Shown piece after piece: positions 32,901-44,908 of a stretch of DNA of 47,912 nucleotides; the first letter of the stretch is position 1, and every line of letters starts with the position of its first letter. The notes beneath the pieces are model-generated. The model saw only the letters and a program-made list of their open reading frames with translations. It had not been told where the DNA came from and searched no databases. Source of the DNA: Neelides folsomi (taxonomy: Eukaryota > Arthropoda > Collembola > Neelipleona > Neelidae); the NCBI GenBank assembly GCA_034687125.1, contig JAQGBZ010000437.1, positions 1 through 47,912 on the forward strand, in the 5' to 3' direction. The translations under genes and the position numbers were made by a program.

Positions 32901-34232
32901 TAGTAAAATTATTAAAATGTAAAAATTTAGATTTTTTACCTGAACAAATAGTTCAATGTTTGCCATAAGAGCTTGGCTCTTTGTATTGATGAACTGATTG
33001 ACACATGCAATTGCATGAGACCGGATTCTGGGCGATGCGTGTTGGAAGTATTGGAGGAACTTGGGTATAAGGATGTTGAGTGGACGATTCAATTCGTCCG
33101 AATCCAAGGAATCCGCCGAATCTTCGCAGATCTTCTGCAGAGCTCCGAAAGCTCCTTCGCAAACATTCCCATCAGCCGAATCCAACATGTTGCACAAACT
33201 TGGGATGAGTTCTGGCCATGATGTGATTTTTGCTTTGGCTTGAATCGTCGTGATCAAAATGCCAACAGTCGCTCGGATCAAACTGCTCGAATCGCCGAGA
33301 GCAGCCAAACACTCTGCTTTGATGAACTCGGTCGTTTCTCTGGGCAGGGCATCGAAATGCTGCTTTAAATTGTTCTTTAATATCAATCCTGATAAGGATC
33401 TTGTGGCATCATCTGGAAAAACAAAATTTAATTTAATTTAACAAAGATTTCATAATTACTTTAATTTAACAAAAATTCATAATTACTTTAATTTAACAAA
33501 AAATTTATAATTTAATTATACTAAATTCATCTTTTGGTCAACAAATAAAACAATTTTGATCACAATTAAACTAACTTTAATTAAACGCATGAGTGAGTTT
33601 ACAGTTAAGATTTAACCAAGATTATAATAACGATTAGATTTGCATGATGTAAACAGGTGTTTAAATTAATTAATTAACTTACTGATTTTCTGAACGGGGT
33701 CTGAATGTGGCCATTTGGACTTTCCTTCAGCGTCCAATTTCGTAAGTACGAATATGAGGTAATTGTTAAAGTCGCTGTATTTGCTCAGCTCTTCCAATTT
33801 CTAAAAGAATAAATGCCAATTTTTGTAAATAATACAATCAAAAACAATTATCATCAAACCAAACACGATCATTGAACTTACAAAACTTTAATTAAAAATT
33901 AAAACTTTCTCCAACATTAAACTATTACATATATAAAAGTTAGAAAATTATAAATTCCCAGAAAGCCACTTAAAACTTTCTTAAAAATAATAACTTTTCG
34001 ACCCTCACCCAATTCCAAAATAACACGCCCAAACCAATAATTTAACCCAGGACCATCCTTCACCATCCAATAAACCCAAAGGTCATGAACTTTGGTTCAA
34101 ATTGTTAAATTGAAAGGTCACCTGTTGGACGAGTCGCTGCGTGGCCGTGTCCGGGGATTGTGACTCCTTTAAGAGCTGGATGATTTGTTTGAGTCCTTCC
34201 TCTTGGGGTTGCCAGGCCATGGTGTTGGTCAT
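29904..34232 (-). CDS. Tnpo: Transportin-1 (karyopherin beta-2), complete, ten exons, 910 aa
   Basis: Exons (minus): 34232-34122, 33800-33683, 33412-32940, 32746-32624, 32506-31511, 31401-31135, 30888-30801, 30693-30595, 30506-30160, 30014-29904. All phases agree. The protein imports cargo with PY-type nuclear localisation signals (for example hnRNPs) and releases it on Ran-GTP binding. It is made of HEAT repeats throughout. Hallmarks: [10 protein letters not shown] near the N-terminus, [29 protein letters not shown], the acidic H8 loop following [10 protein letters not shown] (about residues 345-385), [73 protein letters not shown] and a C-terminal ERLTALYGL. Length is close to the human protein (about 890-898 aa). 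A second in-frame ATG at 34220 is an alternative start. Confidence 0.97.
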
Positions 34233-35302
34233 TATCTCACTGAGGGAAGTTGGAGGGTCACGAGGGAGGAAAACCGGTGGGGTTGAAGGGCGAGGTCACC
34301 ACCAAATCTCCGCCATCCGCTGCTGCCGTCGAGGATGAAAAAGAACTTCACAATCGATGGATTCCACCACCCTCACACCAATTCACTTCACCCTCCACGC
34401 CATTGCATGGGTCATGGAACATCCAGCTCTATTTTACTATGTACAGGATAGGGCTTGAATTTAATAAATTATGAAGCAGGTTTGTGTTGGGACTGAACCT
34501 CTGGTTCAACACCGCGTGGGATTGGAAGGGAAAATCGCTGTCAAGTTCTTGAAGGACCCAAAGGTGGGGCAAAAACCCCTTTTGATTCGATGCGAACTTT
34601 AGGCGGAAACTATGAATTGGATCTGTACCAATTGAAGAAGTTGGAATTGCATTTAAAATCTATTGGGTTTGATATGCTTAAAATGATACATGAATAAAAT
34701 GAATATTATTTACCTATTCCTAATAGAAATTTCCTATCCTATTTACTATTTAGTATTTACTTTTTAGGTTAACAGGTTAAGCTAAAAGTTAACCTTAAAT
34801 CATTTAAATCCTGTTACAATTAAAATTGACTTATTGTTATTGCGCACTTTAGTAAATTACAGTGGATATTTGTTAATTGTGAAATTTAACATCGTGAAAG
34901 TATTAAAGTTATAACCAAAAGTTAAACGTTTAAAAAGTAGGTTGATTTAAAGTAAAAGCTTATTGATTTAAATGGAAAAATAATTTGACTTTAAAATGTA
35001 ATTTTGGAGTAACTAAGATAATTAGCTTTTGAGACTGATACTCGCTGAGACTGTTTAGACTCAATTCACTCAATGAGGGAACCATCTTTGTTAAATGTTA
35101 ATTGGAATTAGAGATTTAAGATTAAGATCGTAGCTACCAGAAACGATTCAATTATTGGTTCGATAAATAAAAAGATCGAGATAAATTGGGATTGAGTTGA
35201 GATCTTGATTGAGAGAGTGTGCGAACGAATTGAATTTATCGAATGAAAGACTGAAGAGCAGACGACTCAGACTCAGACGAGAACCAAGACGAGAACGAGA
35301 AA
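34233..35302. other. Region between transportin and FBXW9 starts; divergent promoters and an unexplained block
   Basis: Transportin (minus) and FBXW9 (plus) diverge here. 34233-34440 is GC-richer and probably the transportin promoter and 5' UTR. 34471-34697 has two overlapping plus-strand frames that look protein-like but are offset (see findings). 34700-35290 is AT-rich without features. Confidence 0.4.
34471..34697 (+). pseudogene. Possible gene remnant: two offset plus-strand frames
   Basis: Frame 1 from ATG 34471 reads MKQVCVGTEPLVQHRVGLEG then KIAVKFLKDPKVGQKPLLIR up to TAG at 34600. A second frame (open from 34497 to TAA 34695) includes TPFDSMRTLGGNYELDLYQL followed by KKLELHLKSIGF and ends just before AATAAA. 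Neither is recognised. Their juxtaposition suggests a frameshifted remnant, an unseen short intron, or the 3' end of a small plus-strand gene. Confidence 0.25.
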
Positions 35303-37636
35303 ATGGAGAAATTTGACAAGGAGGAGGAAAATGAAAATCCGCTGACTTCCTCGGGAGATTCCCAAGAATTGTTGACGGGCGACGTGGATAAGTTAACATT
35401 GGAAGATGATGACGATGATCTTCCCATTGTGTATAATTTGGACACCATTCCTGTTGAGGTGAATTGAAATTAACATTTATATTAACTTCGAGCGATTTTA
35501 ATCTTAATTATAACAACTTTAATATTAATGTGGTTAATGATTTAATTGAGTTTAACACTGGTTAATTTGGTTTAATATTTAATTAAAGATCTTTCTCCAC
35601 GTTTGCACTTTCATCGAAGCAAGATTTCTGATTCGCCGAGTCAGTTTAGTCTGCAAGAAATTCCGCCATACCCTCTTGAACGAGTTAACTTGGAAAATTA
35701 GGCAAAACAAACGATGGGGATTTAATGGCGTTTATCCCCCAATTCCTGGTGAGCTTTATTAATTCAACATTAAAACACCTTTTAAAGATAATTAAAGAAA
35801 TTTTAGATTAACGATTTTAGAAATTAAGATAATTTGAATTGTACATTTCTATAAAAATTTAGAAATTTTAATGCTTTCCAAAGTTTAAATTAGTTTTGAT
35901 TCATTAGTTGATGAGGATTCTTTTTGTTGGGCCATTGCTTGCATCAAACGCGAAGAGCAAATCAAACTCTGGGGAAATGATGGAAAGAATTTAAGACATG
36001 TTGAGCTTCATTCACGTAACGACAATTATACAAACACTATAATTATAATAATTAAACCTCAATTAAGTCAATTACCTAATTAAACTTTACAAAATTCTTT
36101 TAGATATCGCTTGCGTGGACGCTGTTCATCTCTTCAATGTAAGTTAATGTTATTTCCTTTAAAATATTATTTAAAACTTTAAAAAACAATTTATTAAGTT
36201 AACAAAATAGTTAAAGAATTTGAAGAAAATTTGTAAATATTTAAAAATTTGCAAATATTTAAATGGATATTTAATTCTGTATATTTTTCTCAGGGTGGTC
36301 GATTCCTTGCCAGTGGAAGTCGCGATCGTTCCGTTGTCATTTGGGATGTTGAAAAATGTTTTACTGAATCCATCCCCACAACTTCCCCTACAGTGGACGG
36401 AAACGGGAGCAAGGCGAGTTTCATTGCCGGAAATGCCGCCCAAGTGAAAAACATCCCTAAAGCTCATCAGGGATGGATTTGGGCTTTTGCTTCAAATTCT
36501 AAACATTTTCTCTCAGCTTCGTGGGACACTTCGGTTAAAGTTTGGGACAAACAAACTTTCGACATCACCAGCGTTTTCACAACAACTTCGGCTTGTTTGG
36601 CTCTCGGAATGGTCGAAAATCTCGTGGCTTGTGGGACTTTTGACAAAAAGATTTTTATGTTCGATCCGCGTGCGGGTTTCCAACCCATTGGGAATTACAA
36701 CGGACATAAGAAATGCGTTTTGGCTCTTGGACTCGACGAGGATAAAATCATAACTTGTGGGGAAGATGGCAAATGTTGTTTGTATGATTTAAGAGCAAAG
36801 AAAATCCGAGCGAGGATTGATGTGATTATAATTAAATTTTAAATACCATTTAGCTAAATGTAAATTTAACTTTAATTTTGATTAATCAATTATTTTAATT
36901 TAATTTTGATTAATTAATTATTTTTATTTTATTTAGGTTCCCTTCAAAGGTGCTTATCCAACATGTCTCTCATTTCGTCCTGAAGATCCCGCATCGCTCT
37001 TTTATATTGGGGATCGAAAAGGAAATATTCATCTGGTGGATTCTGTCGCTTTTAAAATAGTGAAGGTAATTACTTTTAAAAAGATTAAATTTTTTAGTTT
37101 AATTGCAAGTAAATTATGTTAATTAAGTTAATTATGAGTAAGTCAATGTAAATTAATTTAAATTAGCTATTTTATTCAATTTATGTCAATTCCAGAGTTA
37201 TGAGTCTGTTCATGGTCGTCCAGTCCAAGGAATTTTCCACGGTCTTGGTTCGGTCTTTACTTGTTCTTCTGATGGGAACATGAAGATTTTGGAGCCAAGT
37301 CTCGGACTCAAAACTTTGACATCACTCAAAATTGATGCTGAACTTCCATCGGTAAATTGAATGTTTTATCATCTGTCTTTCCTCTACAACTAATTGACTT
37401 CGTTTGAATATTTTTTTAATTAAATAATAAATTAAAATTCTATTCGGAATATTAAATATACAAATATATGTTATTAATGGACTTTTTTAATATATTAAAT
37501 ATTTGCTCAATTTTATATGAAATTAAATCCAAAGATTCTTTTGTGTCAATTTCAGGTTCATTGTCTGAATAATAATGTTGCTCTGGCCGGCGGGGATTCC
37601 ATTGTCAGACTTTGGTCCCCAATTGAAGGATTCTGA
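35303..37636 (+). CDS. FBXW9: F-box/WD-repeat protein, FBXW9-like, complete, eight exons, 450 aa
   Basis: Exons 35303-35458, 35589-35748, 35908-36015, 36104-36138, 36294-36821, 36937-37065, 37196-37351, 37556-37636; phases agree throughout. An acidic N-terminus (DDDDDLP) precedes an F-box (about 50-95: IFLHVCTFIEARFLIRRVSL, then CKKFRH and WKIRQNKRW), which in this family binds Skp1 in an SCF ubiquitin ligase. WD40 repeats follow: GGRFLASGSRDRSVVIWDVE, HQGWIWAFASNSKHFLSASW then DTSVKVWD, a CGTFDKKIFMFDPR blade, ITCGEDGKCCLYDLR, a FYIGDRKGNIHLVD blade, FTCSSDGNMKILEP and ALAGGDSIVRLWSP. The order F-box, DED..W linker, then blades beginning with SGSRD matches FBXW9. The substrate is not known. 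Confidence 0.9.
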
Positions 37637-38394
37637 AATCTCAACTCACTCAACCACAGTGCTAATTGTATTCATTTAAATATCTCCGCATTAAAGAATA
37701 TGACCACGCTAATATTAAATTTATCAACCATTCTAATTTTAAATTACTAATATGATATTTAATATTTATTTATTTAGTGCAAAAGTAAAGTAGAATTTGT
37801 ATTTAAATAGCATTTATTTAGTCAATCGGTATTTCGGTAAACATTAATTTAATCTTTATTATTTAGTAAGAATGCAACTAACTATTTATTTAACTAATTT
37901 CTAATTTATTAAACTTATGATTTTACCAATGATTTTGCTTTAAGGAGATGCAATTTTGGGTCACATTTTTAAACTTAAGAAAAGCCCAATATTTCTAATC
38001 ACTTATTTATTTAAAGATCTTAACCAAAGCCTAACATTAATATTATTAAAAACAATTAAAATTTTCTACTTTTGTATAATTTACGGCTTTATTGTTTAAC
38101 ATTGACAAGAACCAAAACATTAAAAAGGCAAATGTCTGATTAACTTTAACTTCGTTATAACTATTATCAGATCATGATCTGATACTTTACTGAGATACAA
38201 TAAACAAGTGTGAAATATAAATTAAGAACGAGATTCGCAAATTATGTAATTTTGTAATAATTAATCTCTAATAATAATAATACATAGTAGTATAAGGAAT
38301 TTTGATATTTAAACTTGTAATAATTTTGATATTAAACTTTGTAATCTCGTAATGGTACTTCGCAGCTTTACAATTGAAATAAATATTAATTACT
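37637..38394. other. Convergent 3' flanks of FBXW9 and the chitin-binding gene
   Basis: AT-rich non-coding DNA containing both 3' UTRs; no ORF of note. Confidence 0.5.
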
Positions 38395-39045
38395 TTAAAG
38401 ATTTGAACATTCTTGTGTTTCTGTCGCATCTGGCCAGTCACAGATCTTCTTTATTTGGTTAAAATGAAGTTTGTTTGGGCAATCTGAAAAAATTCAAAAA
38501 CAACATTAAACATTTAATGTAAAATTAATTTGAAGGACAATAAACCATTGTTTACTTTAAGTACATAAACAAACATTATAGCTAAATAATGTTATTTTTA
38601 TTTTTTAATAGTAAAATAAAGTAAATAAATAATAATAATAAAGTTAAAGTTAGTTTTTTAATAGTTAAATAAAGTTAAAGTTAACTATCTTTATATTTAA
38701 TTTCCGATTAAACATGAAAATATTCTTGGAATGTTTACCCATATAGTGCGATTGCCCTCCAGAGCAAAAACAATAAGAAGAACAATCTTCGGGATTCTTC
38801 TTATAAGCTCCTTCTTCACTCAAGTCGCATTTGACATCAGAACAAAACTTCTTTGGCCTGTCAATCTGCTTAGGCATTTCTGTTTGGGTTTCTTTTGCCG
38901 TGGTTTGATTCTTCATTTCCAACTCTTGAACGTTTTTCTTTTTAGCTTCCGTGTTTAAAACGGTCGCGATGAGGAGAGTCGCCGACACCACGACAGACAA
39001 AAAGAAAAAGATCCATAGAAACAATTCACGTTTAGAGATATCCAC
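38395..39045 (-). CDS. Membrane-anchored chitin-binding (peritrophin-A/CBM14) protein, two exons, 131 aa
   Basis: Exons 39045-38739 and 38483-38395, joined in phase 1 (ATG-G/AT). A short basic N-terminus (MDISKRE) precedes one hydrophobic segment (about 8-30, LFLWIFFFLSVVVSATLLIA) without a cleavage site, so a type II anchor or uncleaved signal is likely. A charged stalk leads to a CBM14 domain (about 67-129): Cys-x5-Cys, GAYKKNPEDCSSYCFCSGG, then the DCPNKLHFNQIKKICDWPD tail and a final Cys. CBM14 domains bind chitin in cuticle or peritrophic matrix. The intron falls inside the domain. Membrane anchoring of a single CBM14 is unusual. Confidence 0.85.
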
Positions 39046-40399
39046 TTTAAAAACTTTTAATTAAATCCTCACTTTGATAATTAAATACTCTCAAATAGTA
39101 TCTTCGACTTCTAAGTTAATTAAAATTGAATTATTCCTTTAATACAATTTACAAATGTTTAAGTTAAATTCAATTACAAATGTTCAGATGCTTAAGTAAA
39201 TAAATGAACCACAATATTCAGATCAAGTTGGAACATAAATGAACATTTAGGAAGAAGAAATAAATAGAGTGAATCGTGAAAGTTTCTTGGTAATGTCCAA
39301 ATCCTCCCAACCCCACAAACTCATTTACATTTACGGAAGTTCAACCAGACCTAACCTAACAAGGTAAATATTGTAAATTTGTATATATAATATTTATATG
39401 GAACGTGAGTACGGGAGTTGGTTCCACTTATGGCATATGAGCTTGTGGGGTCAAAGCCATAAATATTCATATAAGGAACATAGTTAAGGTTTAAGGTCCC
39501 TTTTGAAAGGGACTTTGATTGTCAGGCGACGGAAAATAAAGGATTACTTTTAAAGCCTTTTCACGTGAAACGGCTTTTTTTCTTATTGGAACACTTTGTG
39601 GGAATTTGTCACATTGTTAAGTGGCAAATTGAGGTTGGGAACGTGAATCATACACAAAAATATAAATACCATATACCTACTTACATTTAGCATACCATAC
39701 AATAACATAGCTGTATGTATACAGTATGATATAGAAAATCTGGCCTATTAAAGTGTGATGAATATACGATCCATACTTTCCATACCATAAATATTAAGTG
39801 TATGAAGATTAAAATATATGATTTACAATTACAATGAAAACAAAACATATTCGTTTATTTATTAGTACAAGTATTTTTTTATTACTTAAAACTCGTTTTT
39901 ATTTCTCGGTTCATATATTTTGGGTTCATAAAGTATTTTGGTAAAACATATCAGAATGAATCAAGAAAACACTATTTATAATTTACAGTAAAATAACGAA
40001 TATTTATCTTATCAATTAACAATTTAAATATTCTGAATAATTAACAATTATAAATTTAATTAAATATATTCACAAGTAAATAAATCATTCTTAATCTCGA
40101 TTAAAGAACATTTAGAATATCAAAATTTTAAACAATGTGAGTATTTTCATTCATAATAGAAATAGAACATTGTAAAAATATTTTAATGAACAATGTGCAA
40201 TTAATTAGAATATAAAAATTAATTAACTACTACTTATTAACTATAACTTATTAATATGAAATCACATATAAATTATTGATTAACTAATTAATACACAAGA
40301 TAGTTAAAGTTAAATAAGAAGTTAAAAGTGTTGCAAGGCTCATTATAAAAAATAATTAATAATTAGCATAAAGATAAATACAATTCAATAAATATTAAA
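39046..40399. other. Intergenic
   Basis: AT-rich; contains the promoter of the chitin-binding gene and the 3' flank of CLCC1. A near-perfect 26-bp palindrome centred on CACGTG lies at 39552-39577. No coding frame found. Confidence 0.5.
39552..39577. repeat. Near-perfect 26-bp palindrome around an E-box
   Basis: AAAGCC-T-TTTCACGTGAAA-C-GGCTTT: 13-base arms with one mismatched pair, centred on CACGTG. About 510 bp upstream of the chitin-binding gene. Could be a bHLH binding site or a chance hairpin. Confidence 0.7.
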
Positions 40400-42584
40400 T
40401 CAGTACAATTTATTTTCTTCGCATAGAGAGTCTTTCTCATTCGGTAAGGCCTTCACTTTCACTTCACTCAATTTTCGATTCCTCACATTTAAATTCTCCG
40501 AAGAACTTGGAGAAACTGAAGGAATCCACCCGGCCGGGGGTGGCGACTCATTAGGAAATTTCTCATTTAAAGGCTCGGAATTTAAACTCAATTTCCTTTT
40601 CGGTTTCACTGGCGGGGTTCGACGCGGGCCGTCGCAGTTTCTAGGAACCGGAAGGAGAATTTCTGGCGGGACGAACCAAACGTCTTCTTGGCTAATTTGG
40701 TTTTCTCTTCGAATTTCTCGGAATTCTTCATTAATTTCCCGAATTCCTCCCCGATGTCGGTTCTCATTCCCTTCCCGGTTTTTCCTCCGCTCGTTGACTT
40801 TATTTAAACATTTTTGTCTTTCTTCTTCGAAATTTGTCCCGGCTGGGACACGGCGAAATAAAAAGTCCAATAAAAATAACCCCCACGAACACAATTTTAA
40901 AACCAGAACCCAAAGAACATTTCCGGGTTCTTCACTTTTAGGATTTCTGTTCAACTTCCCAGATAAAAACAATTCAAAATCGTTCATATCGGTCGATGCG
41001 TCCTTTGTTGAAATTTTCACAATTCCTGCAGGTTTTTCCATTATTGCATCGTCCACTTTGCCCAGAACTGCGGGAGCGTCTTGGTCTTGGATTCGGTGAT
41101 TTTGGTGTGAGTTTCGATGTGAGTGGGATGGCTCGATGGACATGAAAGGAGTTCTAATTCGATAGCCGCACATTGTGATGAACACGAAGAAGAATAGGAG
41201 GATTAGGACAATTGGTTGCCAAATGTAGGAAACTCCTTTGAGGAAACCGTTGAGGAAACTTCCAAGTTTTGAGCCGATGTATTCGGCCGTGTTGAAAAAT
41301 AAAATCGAGATTGAATCGCTAACTGCCGCGAGGGGATGAACGGACATAATTGGATCAATATTAAGTGAATAATATTGTGCACATTGATCTTCATCTGTAA
41401 ATAAAATTAAAATAAATTTTTTATTGTTATTTTAATGCATTGTTATTTTTTTAATTATAAATTTTTATTATCTTTTAACGTACATCCAAAAACGTTGACC
41501 CGAAAGTAATAATTAACAGATTCGAAAATTGATAAATCCTCATATTGGCAATCCAAAGGACGAGATTTCATTTGCGAGAGTCGTGCAAAATTCTCTGCTT
41601 TTTGCTTCTCATACAAAGAGACGAAACTCCAAACGAAGGACAATAGGAAAATTATTGCAATAAATGAATAAAATTTGGTTTTCCAATATCGGCTAAATAC
41701 AGTTTTCGTAATAAGGAATAAAACCATGTATGAAATCACTAATAAAAACAAAGCGAAGAGCCAAAACTGTAAGAAAAATAAAATCACAAACGGTTAAATA
41801 TTTTTTAAATGTATGTTAAGTTTTAATTACAGTTAATTAAATTAATATCTGTAATTTAATTTACCTTATATGACATAAAAAGTGAAGAAAATGATGCAAA
41901 AAATGATGAAATTCTTTCCAGCAATCTTGGACTTTTCTCGGTCTCCACCACGTGGAATAAATTGCTCAAAATGTTGTCGATTTGACCCAACGAAGTCAAA
42001 GTGACCTCGCCGTCGACTTCCGTCCTCATGATGAAATTCCTTAGAACCTCCAAATTCTCATATGAAATTTCTGCTTGAAGGTCGATGGTTAAAGACTCCC
42101 GAGGGCCGAAGAAATGACGCTCAAAGTGGAGTTGTGAGACGATCGAGGCAACTTGCCGTTTTAGATATTTCAAAAACAAGGAGTTTAAAGTTAAGTTAAC
42201 TTCTTTTTCGCTCCCATCTAAAAAATATAAGAAGTTTTAATTAAATGCGTTATAATTGCAATTTAGAATAGAAAATTAAATTTTTATATTATATTAAATT
42301 AATCAATTCACTCCATTTCTCAAACACACAACTAAAAAGTTTAATTAATTGTTTATATTGATTAATTATTTTAATTTTATAATTCGGCCGTTAATGCTAA
42401 AATAAATAAACAAAATAATTTTAAACTCACCTTTGTAATTCGATGGAATATTAATCTGGGAATTGTGCCTGTAGCTTGACATATCCGTAAAGTCGACATA
42501 ATCATCATAGCTCTCTAGACAAGTGACAAAGTTAAAGGTTGAAATAAATGTAATCGAAAGTAATAAAGATAAACTCGATCTCAT
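40400..42584 (-). CDS. CLCC1: CLCC1-like chloride channel protein, four exons, 594 aa
   Basis: Exons 42584-42431, 42217-41865, 41766-41484 and 41394-40400; phases agree. Start is the ATG at 42584 (MRSSLSLLLSITFIS), a signal peptide. After it comes DYVDFTDMSSYRHNS, matching the conserved DWIDPTDMLNYD-type motif of CLCC1. Hydrophobic segments: about 170-190, 202-222 and 324-344, with the characteristic EDQCAQYYSLNIDPIMSVHP stretch (about 265-284) between the second and third, as in CLCC1. A further hydrophobic stretch (LWVLVLKLCSWGLFLLDFLF) lies near 410-430. The C-terminus is cytosolic, basic and Pro/Ser-rich. CLCC1 is an ER-resident chloride channel important for ER ion balance. It starts 407 bp from the divergent scramblase gene. 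Confidence 0.85.
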
Positions 42585-42990
42585 TATTAACAATTTAACA
42601 ATGAAACAAACAAATAAATAAATACGGAGTGTAAAGATTCATATTAAAATTCAAAGACCGCCTAGCTTGGAATAGTCTTACATCACTCTCAATGTCTTAA
42701 TATACCCCAAAAATCACCAAAAAGAACGTTTATTAAACTAACTAATCTAATTTTAAGTTAACATTTAAGTAGGATTCATTATTAACATTATTAAGCATTA
42801 ATGCTCAATTAAAAGTACATTAAGAGAACTTTAAGACTCTAACTGAATTAAAATGAGCAACATTAGGAAAATAGTCATAGCTATTTTTTTTAGATTATAA
42901 GTAGGATGGTTAAAATTAAATTAATTTGTATTTTTTTGATTTGAACTTGCAAAAACCGAATGATTAAAAATAAGTCAATTGGGATCAAAG
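42585..42990. promoter_or_regulatory. Divergent promoter region between CLCC1 and scramblase
   Basis: The two start codons are 406 bp apart in opposite directions with no ORF between. No clear TATA box close to either start, so TATA-less promoters are likely. Confidence 0.45.
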
Positions 42991-44271
42991 ATGTCACAAG
43001 TCTCACAAATCAATTATTTTTCACTTTCAAGAACGAGCAGTAAAATCAGCCCAAGGGAAGATCGCAGTTCTGATCCTAAAAGCTACACGAGTGAACAAAG
43101 CAGAAGATTTGCACGGGATCCAGATTCACTTCCTGGGCTTGAACCGCTCTCTTTCTCTACGGGAGTTTTCATCCGGGCTGAATTGAACCCACAGGATTCC
43201 ATTGGACTCGGGAAACTTCCATTCCAGGTTTTTGATCATTTCGGGAATAGAATTTTCACATGTTGCGAAACGATCTCGAATTCTCCGGTTTATTACGGAA
43301 AGTCGAGGGATTTCTCAGTAAATGTTCAAAGCTCGACGGATGAAACTGTTTTGTCATTTGATCGACCATCAACTTTTGCATTTGGTCTTTGTGGGTCTTG
43401 TTGTGCAAATGATGTGAATACGTGCATTGTGAAGGATTTTGAAGACAAATCTATTGGAAAAGTAAACCAACAAAAATAATAATAATTAACCATTATCTTA
43501 ATTATTAAAAAATTTCCATTCTTAAAAATTTCAAAAATTTGAAAATTTGACATTTTTTTAATGTGTGAATTTTTTAATTTTTGAAATTTTTGTGTAAAAT
43601 TTTTTAAATTTTGACATTTTTAATTTGTGAAAATTTTGAAATTAACATTTTTAATTTGTGAAATTTTTTAAATTTTGACATTTTTAAATTTGTGAAAATT
43701 TTGAAATTAACATTTTTAATGTGTGAAATTTTTTAAATTTTGACACTGAATGTAAAATTTTTTAAATATTTTGAATGTGCGAAATTTTTTAAAATTTATC
43801 TTTTAGATTGTTCAACTTCCTTTATGTGAACCTTCATTTACACTTTATGACGAAAAGGACGAATTGGTTCTTCTGATCAAAAAAGAGACCTCCAAAGAAT
43901 TCCAAATTTTAACTCCAGACTCCAAGCCTTGTGGAATCATCAATGAATCAATTCCACGTTGGAATAAAAATTCAGATGAGGATTCGATCGGAACTCATTT
44001 CAGAGCCGATTGGCCACAGCATTTGAATCCCAAAGTGAAAGCTATTCTCCTCGCTGCTTCGATCCTCGTCAACTTCTCTTATTTTTCACCCTCTAAATCT
44101 GACATGATCCAAAAGAAGACGAGCATCGACCAAGATGAAGAAACCCTTCATGGCGGAAGAGGATCTTTAACCGTTGATTGTCTCACATTTATTTCTCAAA
44201 GATTTGCTATTTTTTTATATGGAACTCTCATCATTTTTGTCATTTGTTATTTTTTACTCTCTTATTTGTAA
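42991..44271 (+). CDS. Phospholipid scramblase family protein, two exons, 311 aa
   Basis: Exons 42991-43461 and 43807-44271, joined in phase 0; start at ATG 42991 (MSQVSQIN). Scramblase hallmarks: LPGLEPL, a FQVFDHFGNRIFTCCE core strand, a Cys-rich patch (CGSCCANDVNTC) suited to palmitoylation, CEPSFTLYDEKDE, FQILTPDSKPCGII, and the LNPKVKAILLAASILVNFSY helix corresponding to the family's C-terminal DLDVKMKAV-type segment. The Ca-binding acidic loop preceding that helix is poorly conserved (SDEDSIGTHFRADWPQHLN). Unlike most members, this one has a long polar tail and then a second hydrophobic anchor at the extreme C-terminus (AIFLYGTLIIFVICYFLLSYL). Predicted role: lipid movement between leaflets or lipid-dependent signalling. 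Confidence 0.87.
43540..43790. repeat. A/T-rich tandem repeats in scramblase intron
   Basis: About seven irregular copies of a motif such as GTGAAATTTTTTAAATTTTG followed by ACATTTTTAA. They fill most of the single intron. Slippage product; similar in style to the repeats at 9928-10050. Confidence 0.6.
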
Positions 44272-44296
44272 TTTGGCTAATTGATGATTTATGTAA

Positions 44297-44302
44297 AATA
44301 AA
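44297..44302 (+). promoter_or_regulatory. Poly(A) signal AATAAA of the scramblase gene
   Basis: First canonical hexamer, 26 bp after the TAA stop. The following 500 bp up to the TATA box at 44857 hold no gene I can support. Confidence 0.5.
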
Positions 44303-44856
44303 TGATTTTCTCCTATGTCATTTTAACCACCTGTACATTGTCGAAACTTTAAAAACATATATTTATTTAATCCAGTATTTATTTAATCCAATATTTACTT
44401 AATTGTTATTCATTGTAATCAAAAATCTAAAAGTTGTGATTTAATAAAATTAGAGTTCAAGGATTTTAAGGAATTAAATGATCAAACGTGAAATTCAATT
44501 TTATGATTAATTTAATTGCTCTTTGCTTTTGCTTATTTTCGCTTTCACCTTTAAATCCATTCAAGGGTAATCGGTAAGAGTAAAGTACATCTCGTTATTG
44601 ATTTAGCTGAAATGATCATTTGTACATATTGGAAGAAACTGTTTGTCTGTTTGTTAATAACGCATCCGTTTTATATTATAATTATCATTTTATCATACCA
44701 TTTACCATATTACATATTAAAATATAAGAACAACAATTTGTAATATGAAGTAGATACTCGTTTTTTAATCCATCTACATAAAAGTACATTATAAAATGTA
44801 CAATTACTTACATATTTATTTACCTTATAATTCAATTTACGTCGTTGAGATTCAAG

Positions 44857-44864
44857 TATAAAAA
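44857..44864 (+). promoter_or_regulatory. TATA box of the 80-aa peptide gene
   Basis: TATAAAAA 45-52 bp upstream of the ATG at 44909. This predicts a very short 5' leader beginning near 44887. Confidence 0.6.
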
Positions 44865-44908
44865 CTCAATCTTTTCGTTTCTCATTCATTTTCTAATTAA
44901 TTGGAATT

